Source: an uncultured Bacteroidales bacterium
GTDB lineage: Bacteria; Bacteroidota; Bacteroidia; Bacteroidales; FEN-979
Assembly: GCA_903926565.1 (NCBI GenBank)
Contig: CAIYJU010000108.1
Location: forward strand, 1-51,555
Reading direction: 5' to 3'
Length of the DNA stretch: 51,555 nt
Part shown: positions 25,821 to 36,700 of the stretch, one piece after another
Layout of the letters: the number at the start of each line of letters is the position of its first letter
Numbering within the stretch: the stretch's first letter is position 1
Made by a program: the position numbers and the translations under genes
The notes under the pieces: model-generated
The model's database searches: none
The model's input: the letters and a program-made list of their open reading frames with translations, nothing else
What the model was told of the DNA's origin: nothing

Positions 25821-28800
25821 TTGCGAATGAGAAATCCAATACGATTGATCCTGTTACTCAGCATGGGTTTCCTCAGCCCGGGCATGTATCCTGCAACCGG
25901 AACCACCACAGGCAGACCGGGCAGAGGCTTCACCGAAAACAAAGGCCAGTTCCGCGACCAGTCGGGCAAACCCAACCCCTCTGTGCTCTTCACCAAAGAT
26001 TTCGGCGGCATGAAGGTGCAAGTGAGCCAGAACGGGTTCAGCTATGAAGTGTATCAGGTGAAACCAAAATGGGTTGATCCGGCCACAATCCTTTATAAGG
26101 TTATGACCATTACCAGTGAGGGTGATACCAGTATCAGCTGGCCGGGAAAGGAAGAAGCCTTGAAAAACTTGATGTACCATTATCACAGAGTGAATGTCAG
26201 ACTTGAGGGAAGCAACCAGTTTACAGCCATCTCACCTTTGTTTAAAGATTCCGTCAGGGAGCGATGGTTTAACCTACGAGGCAGTCTGGCTGCAGAAGTT
26301 AATATATACAGGCAGGTAAGATACACTGATGTATATCCGGGCATCGACATGCTTTTTTATACAGACAGTGCAACTGGTGGATTCAAATATGATTTCATAC
26401 TTCAACCCGGGGCAGACCCGGCTTTGATTGCCCTAAGTTATACCGGTGCAGAACGTATTGGACTTACACCAGACGGGAATCTCGAAATAACAACCCGCTT
26501 TGGTACCATGACGGAAAGCATCCCTTTATGTTATTCCGAAAATGATGAGGAAGTGCGGAGTAGAATAACAGGCATCAAATACCAGTTGACAGGTAATGTA
26601 ATCAAATTCACAGGAATCCCACAACAAAACCAGAAGATGGTGATCGATCCTGCTGTGAATCTTTATTGGGCTGCCTTTTTTGGAGGAGAAAATGCCGATA
26701 TATGTAAAGCAGGAGTTACAGATAGTTTAGGTAATAACTATATCTGTGGAAGTACCAGTAGCTATAATAATATTGCAACGACCGGTGCGTATCAGGATAG
26801 TTTATTGTTCCCTGATGATGGATTCATTGCTCAATATTCGGATACCGGCCAATTGAAATGGGCAACCTATTTGAATGGAATGATTGCCAATGACTTGGAT
26901 ATTGGATCGTCAGGGGAATTGATTATCACAGGCGATTTGGGATTCATGAAATTTGACAGCACAGGGTTCATGCAATCGTTTGTAAATTACCCATATACAC
27001 AAACAGCAGTGACCTGTGATCAAGCCGGAAATATAATAACAGTCGGTGATTCTGTTCGTAAATTCAATTCTGAGGGAAATTTATTATGGAAAATAAAATT
27101 TGGCAGTCTTGGAACCACCATTAAAGATGTGGATTGCGACTCTGCCGGGAATATATACTTCGTCGGTCTTACGACCGATTCAACGGATATCAGCACAGCC
27201 AATGCACATTTGCCTGCTTATAACGGTACTTTTCCAAGCTTTACGGGTTGGGATTATAACTATGAACTTATTGGTGGAGCAAGATCTGGAGACGGTTTCA
27301 TTGGCAAATTGAATTCCGCAGGTCAGTTGATTTTTGGAACTTATTATGGAGGGAAGTATTTTGATATTATTAAGAAGATAGCGGTAGATGATAATGGCGG
27401 TTTTGTGATTTGTGGTGAAACCAACAGCCGCACAGGAATTGCAACATCCGGGACATTTCAGGAATCTCTAAATCCCCAGATGGCGTATGGGTTCTCACTG
27501 ATTTTAGTGGGTGGACAATGGCATTGTGATGACCCAAATGCCTGGGCATTGATTGACACTTGCATCGTTGGCCCGTATTATCCGAAACCTTATGATACCC
27601 GTTGTCAAAGCACAGATGGTTTCATGGCAAAGTTTTCATCTGACGGTACCCGGCAATGGGGCACGTATTATGGCGACACCGGCAGTGAATTCAGCACATG
27701 TATCTCCTCAACATCCGGTGGTGACTCAACATACATCGCTGGAATTGCCACTGCAAATGGATGTATCACCTACTGGTCAGATTGTCCTCAATGGCGACTG
27801 GCTTCAAATTATGCGTATATGAAATTCACGGACAATTTCTATTCAGGGCCTCATGGATACCTTGCCATTTTTGATTCAACGGGTAATCGCATTTTAGGAA
27901 CTTATTTTCTAAAAGAAACTGATGTTCAGCCAGGTAGCTCTTGTCGATTTTCCATTGCTGATATAATGCAAGGAAACGATGATTTGGTTATTGCAGGTAC
28001 AACCCACAGTGTGTGGTCACTTAGCTATCCAGAGAACGCTTACATATTCACATTCAATACATTGAATATAGATACAATTTATCAACCCGTTCATTCCAAC
28101 GAATGTTCTGGTGATTCAACTGTTTTGAAGGCAGGAGTTCTGACAAATCCGTTGACGAACCTTGATTTTCAATGGATGAAAAATGGACAGACTCTTACAG
28201 GTGAGACAGATAGTATTCTGATAATTGCATTTACTTCAGCTGCAGATACTGGCATCTACTACTGCAGATTAATGCAAGGTGCATCCAGCTGGAAATCGGA
28301 TAGTATCAATGTAATGATTAGATACAATACTTCATTTCAACGAATTACAATAAATAATCAGGAACTCTCGCTGCCGGATGCCCGGCTTTTGGCTGATATG
28401 GATAACCTTGGAGACTATGATGTAATCAGACAGGGAGGTATTACACATAATGACGCTCTTTCTTTCACCAGAAATGATTCATTACCTTCACTTAATTCCG
28501 AAGTATCTGTAGTCGATTTGCTTAACGATAATCAACTTTTTGTTTTTACAAATGAACCGGGTTGTACTGATTGGCCTTCCTGCATGAGTCCGTCAAAACT
28601 AATGCGATTTCAGAATGGTCAGCTATATAGTTATGAAAATGAAATGCTTAATGGTGTCTTGACTTGGGCTGATTTTGACAATGACGGGAAGCCGGAGGGT
28701 ATTAAAATAGTTCAGGGGCAAAATTGTACCGGATACTGTTCCTTGCTGTATCTTGTGGAGTTTGAAAATGACTTGTTTTTTGCCAGACCGGCAGGAACAG

Positions 28801-30308
28801 TTTCATTTAGCATAGTTATATGTAATAGCCCTTCAATTGATATTGCTGATTATGAAAATGATGGTGATGTTGATATCTTGTTCACAGGTAGATGGGTCGA
28901 AGGTTCGCCATTTTATTCAACGTCAATCCTTGTAAATTCCGGAGGTGTGTTTCATGAGTTGCAGATGCCCGAGCTGATTCAGAACCGGGAAACCGATGTC
29001 AGATGGTTGGATGAGGATGCAGATGGTAAAATGGATATCCTGTTTAGTCATACCGTTTATACTGGAGGCATCACATCCCTTTCAAAAGTAATCGAGATAT
29101 ATTCAAATGTTTCAGGTAGTTTTATCCTTACACACACGCTAACGGTTCCATTACCTTTTAATGAAGGTTCTCAGCTTAACCCTGTAATCACTGATTTTAA
29201 CAACGATGGACTTCATGACATAGTGTTTAAGACTTTTTTATTTCAAAATACCGATACTGGTTTTGTTTTAATGCCATCTTCGTATGGATTATCACATTCA
29301 GGCCTGACAGAAAGTGCGATTTTTAGTGGAGATATTGATAAAGATGGTGATTTGGATATTTTAGGGGAGAATCGGTTGTTCAGAAATGATGTTTGCAATC
29401 CTCCCAACAACCTTCCATCTTCCCCATCCGGTTTGTTAACCGCCATTTTCAATGATACCGTCACTTTCTCGTGGCAAAGATCAACTGACCTCGAAACCCC
29501 TCTGATGGGGCTCACCTATAATCTTCGTATCGGCACGACCCCTGGAGGGAACAACATCATGTCATCCATGTCTGACTCCACTGGTTGGCGAAAAGTTGTC
29601 AGCATGGGCAACGTTTATCAAAACTCCGGCTGGTGGCTCCATAATTTACAACCGGGTACCTACTACTGGTCCGTTCAGGCCATCGACAACTCATTCGCGG
29701 GTGGTCCGTTTGCCCCGGAGCAATCCTTTACGATTTATCCCCAGGTTCCAGCCATTATATCGGTTCCGGATGAATATATTGGCGCCGGTGAAACCAATTG
29801 CTACGATGCTTCGCAGACCATTACCATTGGTGGGGGAACCATCGGGTTCAAAGTGCAGTCAGGCGGGTATGCGACCATGATTGCCGGGCAGAATATTGTG
29901 TTCCTGCCCACCTCACAGGTCGATTCTTCCGGTTACCTGCACGGGTACATCACCACAACCGACGAATACTGCTTTACGCTGATGCAGTATGGCCCGGCAG
30001 TTCATGCAATTGTGGATGAGATGAAGACAGAACCTGATGGTAAAGAAGGTGAAAACAACGGCTGGCTTCTACAGGTTCATCCCAACCCCACCAACGGCAT
30101 CCTTCATCTGACGCTGCAATCATCCGATCATTTAATTCCCGTTCAGTTAAAATTGTATAACCTGCTTGGCGAAGTGGTTTATTCAAAGGAGTTATCCTGC
30201 ATAAATACCTGCGAAATATCACTGGAGGATAAGCAGCCGGGGTTGTACCTGCTTCAGGTGGTGCAGGGGAGGAGGAGTGAGGTGGTGAAGGTGGTGAAGC
30301 AGCAATAA
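25821..30308 (+). CDS. Secreted multidomain T9SS protein (DUF7948, SBBP, Ig, FG-GAP)
   Basis: A 1495-aa protein. After a signal peptide comes a DUF7948-like domain (~35-270, FTENKGQF at its start). SBBP-like beta-propeller repeats follow (~275-745; FFGGENADI, DGFIAQYSDTGQLKWATYLNG split over strands), then an Ig-like domain (~755-835; FQWMKNG, DTGIYYC). FG-GAP/VCBS-type repeats lie at ~845-1190 (ADFDNDGKPEG, DYENDGDVDIL, DIDKDGDLDIL); their Asp-rich loops probably bind Ca2+. An FN3-like domain (~1195-1310), a Cys-bounded 3-coathanger-like domain (~1325-1385) and a T9SS type A tail (~1414-1495; HPNPTNG) complete it. The role is unknown; extracellular binding is likely. Its central DNA (~26.7-29.4 kb) looks more AT-rich than both ends. 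It is the first gene of the array after the sensors. Confidence 0.88.
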   Translation: MRMRNPIRLILLLSMGFLSPGMYPATGTTTGRPGRGFTENKGQFRDQSGKPNPSVLFTKDFGGMKVQVSQNGFSYEVYQVKPKWVDPATILYKVMTITSEGDTSISWPGKEEALKNLMYHYHRVNVRLEGSNQFTAISPLFKDSVRERWFNLRGSLAAEVNIYRQVRYTDVYPGIDMLFYTDSATGGFKYDFILQPGADPALIALSYTGAERIGLTPDGNLEITTRFGTMTESIPLCYSENDEEVRSRITGIKYQLTGNVIKFTGIPQQNQKMVIDPAVNLYWAAFFGGENADICKAGVTDSLGNNYICGSTSSYNNIATTGAYQDSLLFPDDGFIAQYSDTGQLKWATYLNGMIANDLDIGSSGELIITGDLGFMKFDSTGFMQSFVNYPYTQTAVTCDQAGNIITVGDSVRKFNSEGNLLWKIKFGSLGTTIKDVDCDSAGNIYFVGLTTDSTDISTANAHLPAYNGTFPSFTGWDYNYELIGGARSGDGFIGKLNSAGQLIFGTYYGGKYFDIIKKIAVDDNGGFVICGETNSRTGIATSGTFQESLNPQMAYGFSLILVGGQWHCDDPNAWALIDTCIVGPYYPKPYDTRCQSTDGFMAKFSSDGTRQWGTYYGDTGSEFSTCISSTSGGDSTYIAGIATANGCITYWSDCPQWRLASNYAYMKFTDNFYSGPHGYLAIFDSTGNRILGTYFLKETDVQPGSSCRFSIADIMQGNDDLVIAGTTHSVWSLSYPENAYIFTFNTLNIDTIYQPVHSNECSGDSTVLKAGVLTNPLTNLDFQWMKNGQTLTGETDSILIIAFTSAADTGIYYCRLMQGASSWKSDSINVMIRYNTSFQRITINNQELSLPDARLLADMDNLGDYDVIRQGGITHNDALSFTRNDSLPSLNSEVSVVDLLNDNQLFVFTNEPGCTDWPSCMSPSKLMRFQNGQLYSYENEMLNGVLTWADFDNDGKPEGIKIVQGQNCTGYCSLLYLVEFENDLFFARPAGTVSFSIVICNSPSIDIADYENDGDVDILFTGRWVEGSPFYSTSILVNSGGVFHELQMPELIQNRETDVRWLDEDADGKMDILFSHTVYTGGITSLSKVIEIYSNVSGSFILTHTLTVPLPFNEGSQLNPVITDFNNDGLHDIVFKTFLFQNTDTGFVLMPSSYGLSHSGLTESAIFSGDIDKDGDLDILGENRLFRNDVCNPPNNLPSSPSGLLTAIFNDTVTFSWQRSTDLETPLMGLTYNLRIGTTPGGNNIMSSMSDSTGWRKVVSMGNVYQNSGWWLHNLQPGTYYWSVQAIDNSFAGGPFAPEQSFTIYPQVPAIISVPDEYIGAGETNCYDASQTITIGGGTIGFKVQSGGYATMIAGQNIVFLPTSQVDSSGYLHGYITTTDEYCFTLMQYGPAVHAIVDEMKTEPDGKEGENNGWLLQVHPNPTNGILHLTLQSSDHLIPVQLKLYNLLGEVVYSKELSCINTCEISLEDKQPGLYLLQVVQGRRSEVVKVVKQQ

Positions 30309-30337
30309 CCGCTTATCACGCATCAAAAAAAAATAGA

Positions 30338-33300
30338 ATGAATAAACGAAAAACAGCATTAATGGCGGTTTTAGTCACAATAACAATTGTCTTGTTTAAA
30401 CCTGCCTGCTCACAGCATGCCAACATGGAATTGTTCCAAAACCCGCAACCAAATCTTGAACTGGCCCCTACAAGTGATGCTACTGACATCATCGCCATGG
30501 ATTCGCTGCAATCACCTTTCAACGATTATCGCTATGCCAGGGTTAGAGGATACCTTGTCCCGCCCATGTCTGGCTATTACAAATTCCAGTTCGACACATA
30601 TGGTCCCGCCTCATTTTACCTGAGTCAGGATTCTACTGAGTACCATAAAAAATTAGCATGGCTTTATCAGTGGTTCTGTTGTCCACAGGTATACTTTGAC
30701 AGTGTCTACCTTGAAACCAATAAACCATTTTATTTTGAAATTTTCGGGGGCATCTGGAGGGGAAGTCAGTTACGCCTTCAATGGATGCTGCCAGGGGAAA
30801 ACATGTATCAGAACATCTTGGCAAACAACCTCAGGCCTGCACCACCCAAACCCCGAAGGGAATTGGTATCCTGGGATATTTTTCATGATCAGCCGGCAGC
30901 TGATTTCTTGATGCTGCGCGGTACAGATATGTTGCCTTCCCAATCATACCTGCTCGATACGCTGAATGTTAAGGACTTCAAAACCTCGCTGGATTTTTTC
31001 TCATCCAGAATTCGCGGATACCTGATCCCGCCTGTCAGCGGAAACTATACCTTCTGTTTTGCAGCGGACGATCAGGCACAATTCTTTCTGAGCCCCGACA
31101 CATCATCTGCCAGTGCAGAGCTCATGATCAACATTACATCACTTCAGCCTGACTGGAATCAAAGTCTGTCGCTGCATTATCTGGTGGCGGATGAACGCTA
31201 TTATTTCGAGATCCTGCATCACGACTCTGTTTACAGGAATATACTGAAACTCGGATGGAAATTTCCCGGAGATTTATTACCAGTTGTCATTTCCTCGTCA
31301 TATATGACAAGCATTTATGACAGCACCATGGTCACCAACATCCGTTTTGCCGAAAACCATCTGATCGCATATCCCAATTTCTCATTGACACCCGGGTATG
31401 TTGTATCCCCCTGGAATTCTGATGATAAAGGAGTACAATGGATTTGCAGCAACACGGCTGTGGCAGTCGTGAGTGCAACCGGAACAATTTCCACTACAAG
31501 TCCGGGTGAATGCCAGATCGTGGTCAGATCTATTCAGGATACAACGAAATCTGACACGCTTGTCCTTACGGTTACCGATTATCCCGGGCCCTATTTCGTA
31601 AAGCAGGATGCCGCCCCAAACGGTGATGGTCACTCCTGGGACAACGCCATAAGCCTCACCGCAATGCTCGACATCCTTAAACAGGGCAGCCTGACGCAGC
31701 AAACCGATGTTTTTATTGCTGGCGGAGTCTATAAACCAACCACTACCTTAAATCGCAACAACACATTTCTGCTGAACAACCTGAATGTCATGGGAGGATT
31801 TGATCCGACCCTCAGTGGAACCGACACAGCGAACCACGACTATCTGCTTCATGAAACGATCTTCAGCGGCGAGATCGGCATCCCGGGAGAGACGATGGAC
31901 AACAGCTACCATGTGGTAACAACCAGGGGCCATGTGACGATAGAAGGGATAACCATCCGTGACGGGCGGGCAAACAGCAGAATGTACGGTCCGGATCCCG
32001 TATGCGGGGAGTGTAGCATCGGGGCTCCGGATAACCAGGGAGGGGGAATCTATATGGAATCTCCGGGGTTAAACAGTGGTTTGGCAACCAACCTGGTTCT
32101 GATCAACTGCAGGGTGACCAACAACTCAGCATTCAATTCGGCGGGTGGGATCATCTGTAATTATAACAACGACTACCTTCTGTACAACCTGACGATGGAG
32201 CACTGTATGGTCGACAGCAACAGGATACAGCAAAATATACCGACAGATTCGGGGATGATCATCATTTATGTAAACGGATTTGGCGCCGGGATCAGTTTTT
32301 CAGGCCAGACCCTGCGACTCAATGATTGCAGAATATTTTACAACAATACCCCCATGGGCATGAGCAGTGCAATGATGATTTCTGGAAGTTGCGTGGCAAA
32401 TGTCGAAAATTCAACTATCTTCAATAACTCCAGTCCATTCTCAGATGTATGCACCCGGGGCTTTGCCACCCTGAACATGAACAATTCAACCTTGAAAGGC
32501 AGGTTGATGCTTTACGGAGTGCATGCTACCGGGAATTTAACGAATTCGACGATCATTGGCGGTTATTACCGAAGTGAGGAAACGGTTTACCTTGCCCTTG
32601 ACAATACAGTCTGGACCGGTGTGACTCTGGCTGAGCTGCAGGGCTGGACCGGTGGTTCCAATGGCAGTCTCCAGGTGAAATACAGCATTATTGGTCATGA
32701 ACTGGTTGGCCAAGACATTTCAAATATCCTCTCCAATACAATACCTGATTACACTTTCTGGCTCGACACGCTGGCTTACAACGGGGGTACCACCCCGACC
32801 ATGCGGCTGAAAAACATACCAGGTAACCCTGCAAAAGCCAACGGCAATCCACTTCACCTTGGCACACCCGACCAACGCGGCTACACCCGCACCGACACCG
32901 TCAGCATCGGCGCATACCAATGGACATGGCCATCACAGATAACCATCAACCCGCAGCAGGCCTCCATCGCACCCGGCGACTCGCTGCCTTTCTCCGTTGC
33001 TGTATTGCCTGTTTGGGCCGACGATAAAACATGGAGTGCATCAGCCTCCGATTCCACCATCGTCGGAATCGCCGCTAATACGATGGTAGCACAATCCGAA
33101 GGAAATGCCCGGGTGATGGTTCGCACCAACGACGGCAACCGCAGGGATACCTGTTTCGTGATGGTGATGACCGACAGCGTCGGCGTAAACGGGATCGTTC
33201 ACAACGGCAATTCCAACTGTTACAGCGCCCTGGATGTCATCACCGTGGCGGGCAACGGAACATCGTTCGTGATGCAGCCCGGAAGCAACAGTGAGATGAT

Positions 33301-33706
33301 CGCAGGGGAGAAGATCTTCTATCTGCCCGGCACCACTGTGAAGGCGGGAGGTTTCATGCACGGGTACATCGCGCCGGAGGGGCCGTGGTGCCAGTCAACG
33401 AAAAGCAGTTTCGCGGATGAGGGATCTGCTGAAATCGGCCAGGTACAGGAATCCAATCAGGACAATGAATTCGTCAGCGTCTGGCCAAATCCCACAACGG
33501 GTAAGATCACCCTTGAAATTGAGTCCCCTCAAAGGATTTCACCGGTCCTGATAAGATGTTATGACCAAATGGGAACATTGGTTCTGAAGGAAGAATTCTC
33601 CCTTCACCGCCATGAAATGAATTTGGAAAACCAGCTTCCCGGCATCTACTTCCTGCATATACAGATGATAGAAGGGAGTAGGGTGGTGAAAGTGATAAAG
33701 TATTAA
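30338..33706 (+). CDS. Secreted PA14 / Big_2 / beta-helix T9SS protein
   Basis: An 1122-aa protein with a signal peptide (to ~27). PA14-like domain 1 is at ~32-160 (VRGYLVPPMSGYYKF). PA14-like domain 2 is at ~173-320 (IRGYLIPPVSGNYTF, YYFEILHHD, LGWKFPGD). A Big_2 domain follows (~331-414; WICSNTAVAVVSATG), then a parallel beta-helix (~415-865) that opens GPYFVKQDAAPNGDGHSWDNA. A second Big_2 domain (~865-946), a 3-coathanger-like domain (~958-1018) and a T9SS tail (~1045-1122; VWPNPTTG) end it. PA14 and Big_2 domains are usual in carbohydrate-binding adhesins; the ligand is unknown. It starts 29 bp after the preceding stop, which argues for one transcript. The DNA at 32870-33391 is one of three copies of a shared 522-bp block. 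Confidence 0.88.
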   Translation: MNKRKTALMAVLVTITIVLFKPACSQHANMELFQNPQPNLELAPTSDATDIIAMDSLQSPFNDYRYARVRGYLVPPMSGYYKFQFDTYGPASFYLSQDSTEYHKKLAWLYQWFCCPQVYFDSVYLETNKPFYFEIFGGIWRGSQLRLQWMLPGENMYQNILANNLRPAPPKPRRELVSWDIFHDQPAADFLMLRGTDMLPSQSYLLDTLNVKDFKTSLDFFSSRIRGYLIPPVSGNYTFCFAADDQAQFFLSPDTSSASAELMINITSLQPDWNQSLSLHYLVADERYYFEILHHDSVYRNILKLGWKFPGDLLPVVISSSYMTSIYDSTMVTNIRFAENHLIAYPNFSLTPGYVVSPWNSDDKGVQWICSNTAVAVVSATGTISTTSPGECQIVVRSIQDTTKSDTLVLTVTDYPGPYFVKQDAAPNGDGHSWDNAISLTAMLDILKQGSLTQQTDVFIAGGVYKPTTTLNRNNTFLLNNLNVMGGFDPTLSGTDTANHDYLLHETIFSGEIGIPGETMDNSYHVVTTRGHVTIEGITIRDGRANSRMYGPDPVCGECSIGAPDNQGGGIYMESPGLNSGLATNLVLINCRVTNNSAFNSAGGIICNYNNDYLLYNLTMEHCMVDSNRIQQNIPTDSGMIIIYVNGFGAGISFSGQTLRLNDCRIFYNNTPMGMSSAMMISGSCVANVENSTIFNNSSPFSDVCTRGFATLNMNNSTLKGRLMLYGVHATGNLTNSTIIGGYYRSEETVYLALDNTVWTGVTLAELQGWTGGSNGSLQVKYSIIGHELVGQDISNILSNTIPDYTFWLDTLAYNGGTTPTMRLKNIPGNPAKANGNPLHLGTPDQRGYTRTDTVSIGAYQWTWPSQITINPQQASIAPGDSLPFSVAVLPVWADDKTWSASASDSTIVGIAANTMVAQSEGNARVMVRTNDGNRRDTCFVMVMTDSVGVNGIVHNGNSNCYSALDVITVAGNGTSFVMQPGSNSEMIAGEKIFYLPGTTVKAGGFMHGYIAPEGPWCQSTKSSFADEGSAEIGQVQESNQDNEFVSVWPNPTTGKITLEIESPQRISPVLIRCYDQMGTLVLKEEFSLHRHEMNLENQLPGIYFLHIQMIEGSRVVKVIKY
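32870..33391 (+). repeat. 522-bp shared 3' block, copy A
   Basis: It encodes the end of the beta-helix motif, a Big_2 domain and the 3-coathanger-like domain. By hand alignment with copy C (48670-49191) I count about 27 mismatches in 522 bases and no gaps (~95% identity). Both are read in the same codon frame. Confidence 0.9.
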
Positions 33707-33731
33707 GTGTTAAGTGTTAAGTGTTAAGTGT
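33704..33731 (+). repeat. Heptanucleotide tandem repeat TAAGTGT x4
   Basis: Four perfect head-to-tail copies of TAAGTGT. The first TAA is the stop codon of the 1122-aa protein gene, and the array ends 36 bp before the likely start of the next gene. A GTG inside it (33714) opens a frame continuous with that gene, but this encodes no signal peptide and is probably not used. Confidence 0.9.
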
Positions 33732-33767
33732 TACGTAATTAAGCGGGAATTGTCGAAACTCATACCC

Positions 33768-36700
33768 ATGAAAAAAAATACCCTTATCCTGATCTTCTGT
33801 CTTTGCAGTATTACCAGCATTTTCTCAAATGATGGCATTCTAAATAAACAAGTTTTCCACAACCGGTTTGCCCCACGCGACATGTTATTCGAGGACACGG
33901 GGTACACAGCAGACACATTTTATTGCGGGATGAACATCCCTGTCATTCATACCACCCTGCGTCAGGTCGCGCCGGTAAATAAAACAGTTACTTACGGAAC
34001 TGTTACAGGTATTCCCGGAGAAGAGGCGAAATGCTGGATAATACAAAACTTAGGCGCCGGCAGACAGGCTTTGGCGGTGGATGATTCCACCGAAGCTTCG
34101 GCAGGATGGTATTGGCAGTTTGGTCGCAGGCAGGGATTTAAACATGACGGTTTTATACGGACACCAAATACTTCATGGATTAATCAGATATCTGTCTGGC
34201 CAACGTCTGACTGGACGAATGCCAACGATCCCTGCGGAATAGAAGTCAATGGATCCTGGCGTATTCCAACTGTTACAGAATGGTCAAATGTAGATGGTGC
34301 AGGTGATTGGGCAAACTGGGATGGTCCATGGAATTCAAACCTGAAATTGAATGCAGCAGGTTGCCTTGACGAAAATAATGCTGGTTTGTCCAACCGTGGA
34401 AATGCGGGACATTACTGGGGTAATGCAAACATTACCGGCACCTGGGCAACAAACCTGAACTTTTCCAGCGGGTTCAGCGGACTGAATTCATGGTACCTGA
34501 CTGCCTATGGTTATTCGGTGCGATGTATCAAGGAAGATACCTGTAGAGTTTATTCGTTGGTTGAAATTTCCATATCCCCGTCGGCCAACCCCGCCTGTGA
34601 GGGAACCATGGTTACATTTACCGCCACTCCCTCCAACGGGGGAAGCGCGCCGCAGTACCAGTGGAAAGTGAACGGCAATGATGTCAGCGGGGCTACCGGT
34701 ATTTCATACTCGTATAAACCAGCAAACGGCGATCTGGTTACCTGTGTTCTGTTTTCAGATGTGGCATGTAAATCGACCAATATGGCAATTTCAAATGTAA
34801 TTACCATGGACGTGAACCTTGCTTGCGCCCAGGCGGCCACCCTGGAAAATCCATGGAATCCCCTTCCAAATGTGGAAGAAGCCCTATCTATAGGTTATAC
34901 CCTCCTCGATTCGCTGGAATTTAACCCCGGCAGTTATTACTTCAGGGTCAGGGGATACCTTGTTCCCCCGGAAACCGGGTTTTATAAGTTTTTCATGCTT
35001 TCTTGCGTCTGGGAATCATTTAACCTAAGCTCAGATTCTATGGAATATAATAAGCGATCCATTGTTACAACTGATCGCAGTTATCCGGCCACGAATAAAA
35101 CATGGCCTGATACTTTCTCATTAACAAATCATCCGTTCGTGACGTACAATATAGACAGCGTTTCTCTTGTACAGGGACGTCCATACTATTTTGAACTGAT
35201 CCATCCGGGGCATGATGGAAACTTTTGGAATTTCGGCCTGCGCTGGACCCTTCCGGGCACAAACCACCTGACAACGATCAAACACGGGCATCTGAAGCCG
35301 CCCATCCCGAAACACCTTGGGAGTGAACCTGTCCGGGAAATTTTTGAGAATGAATTTACCTGTGATTTCAATGAACTGAAAAACAGAACTGAACCTCCCG
35401 ATCAGAAAACACTGTTGCATACAATGACCACCGAGGGCCTGCCAAATTCATTGGATCACTACTCCTCGCGCACACGGGGATATATCTACCCTGAAGTGAG
35501 CGGTAACTACTCCTTCTTTTTTGCGTGTGACGAATCCGGCCAGTTCTGGCTGAGCCCCGATTCAACCGAAACCGGAGCGCAGTTGAAAAGCAATATCCCA
35601 ACCCCACAACCTGACTGGAAACAGCATGTTTCATCGCAATACCTCCAGGCACAGCATAAATATTTCTTCGAAGTTCTTCAGCATGATTCTATTGGAACCG
35701 ATTTCTTTAAGTTGGGCTGGGGACTTCAGGGAGACACCCTGCCAACCGTGATCAGTTTCACCTGTTTATCGAATTCCTTAGTCAGTGCGCAGGTGGATTC
35801 GGTATGGCTGACCAGGGAACGTATTTCGCTGATGCCGGGTAAAACTTATGCAGCAGTCGCACAGGTACGACCATGGAATGCACCAAGCACTGCTTTTCAA
35901 TGGTTCAGCAGTGATTATTCTGTTGCATACCCTGACGGGAACGGCGTGATTACAACAGTGGCACCGGGTACATGCCGGATCATTGTCAGGCTGGCTTCCA
36001 ACCCGGCGCTGGCCGATACGCTGGATGTCAATGTCAACCAGCTTTCCCTTGAATTGTTCAAAGACCGGATGGCCGTAAACTTCGACACGTTGAAAACTAC
36101 GGCAGCATTGCCCGATGAACGTGTGTTCCTTACCGGGATCAATACCCCGGAACACCTCTCTTCACTGGATCATTTTGCTTCGCGGATGAGGGGGTACATT
36201 GTAACACCTGTAGGCGGGAATTATACGTTTTTTATGGGTTGTGATGACCGGGGGCAATTCTGGCTCAGTTCAGATTCTCTGGAAACCAATGCCCAGTTAA
36301 AAATCGCAACAGATACTTCCACGTATGACTGGGGTCCGGTCACAGCGTCACAGTACCTCGAATCCGGGCATAAGTACTTCTTCGAACTCCTGCAATACGA
36401 TTCCGTATACAGGGATCGTGGAAAAATCGGCTGGATCTTCCCCGGCGACACGGCTAAAACCGTGATCGGGTATCCCTATATTTTGGGAATCGAAGATGAA
36501 GTGCCGGTAAGCGGAATTTTCCTGAGAGACCATTCCATCTCTGCCTACCCCGGCTGTTTATTCACACCCTGTTACACGATGTCTCCATGGAATGCGACCG
36601 ATCAGCAGGTCAAATGGCTCAGCAGCGACAATGCCATAGCCTCTGTTACACCCGAAGGGGTCATCACGACCCAATCTGCAGGAAATTGCCGGGTGATCCT

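Noticed and set aside
33714..33767. Upstream GTG start for the 1685-aa protein
   Set aside because: It would add 18 residues encoded largely by the heptamer repeat and would bury the signal peptide that starts at ATG 33768.
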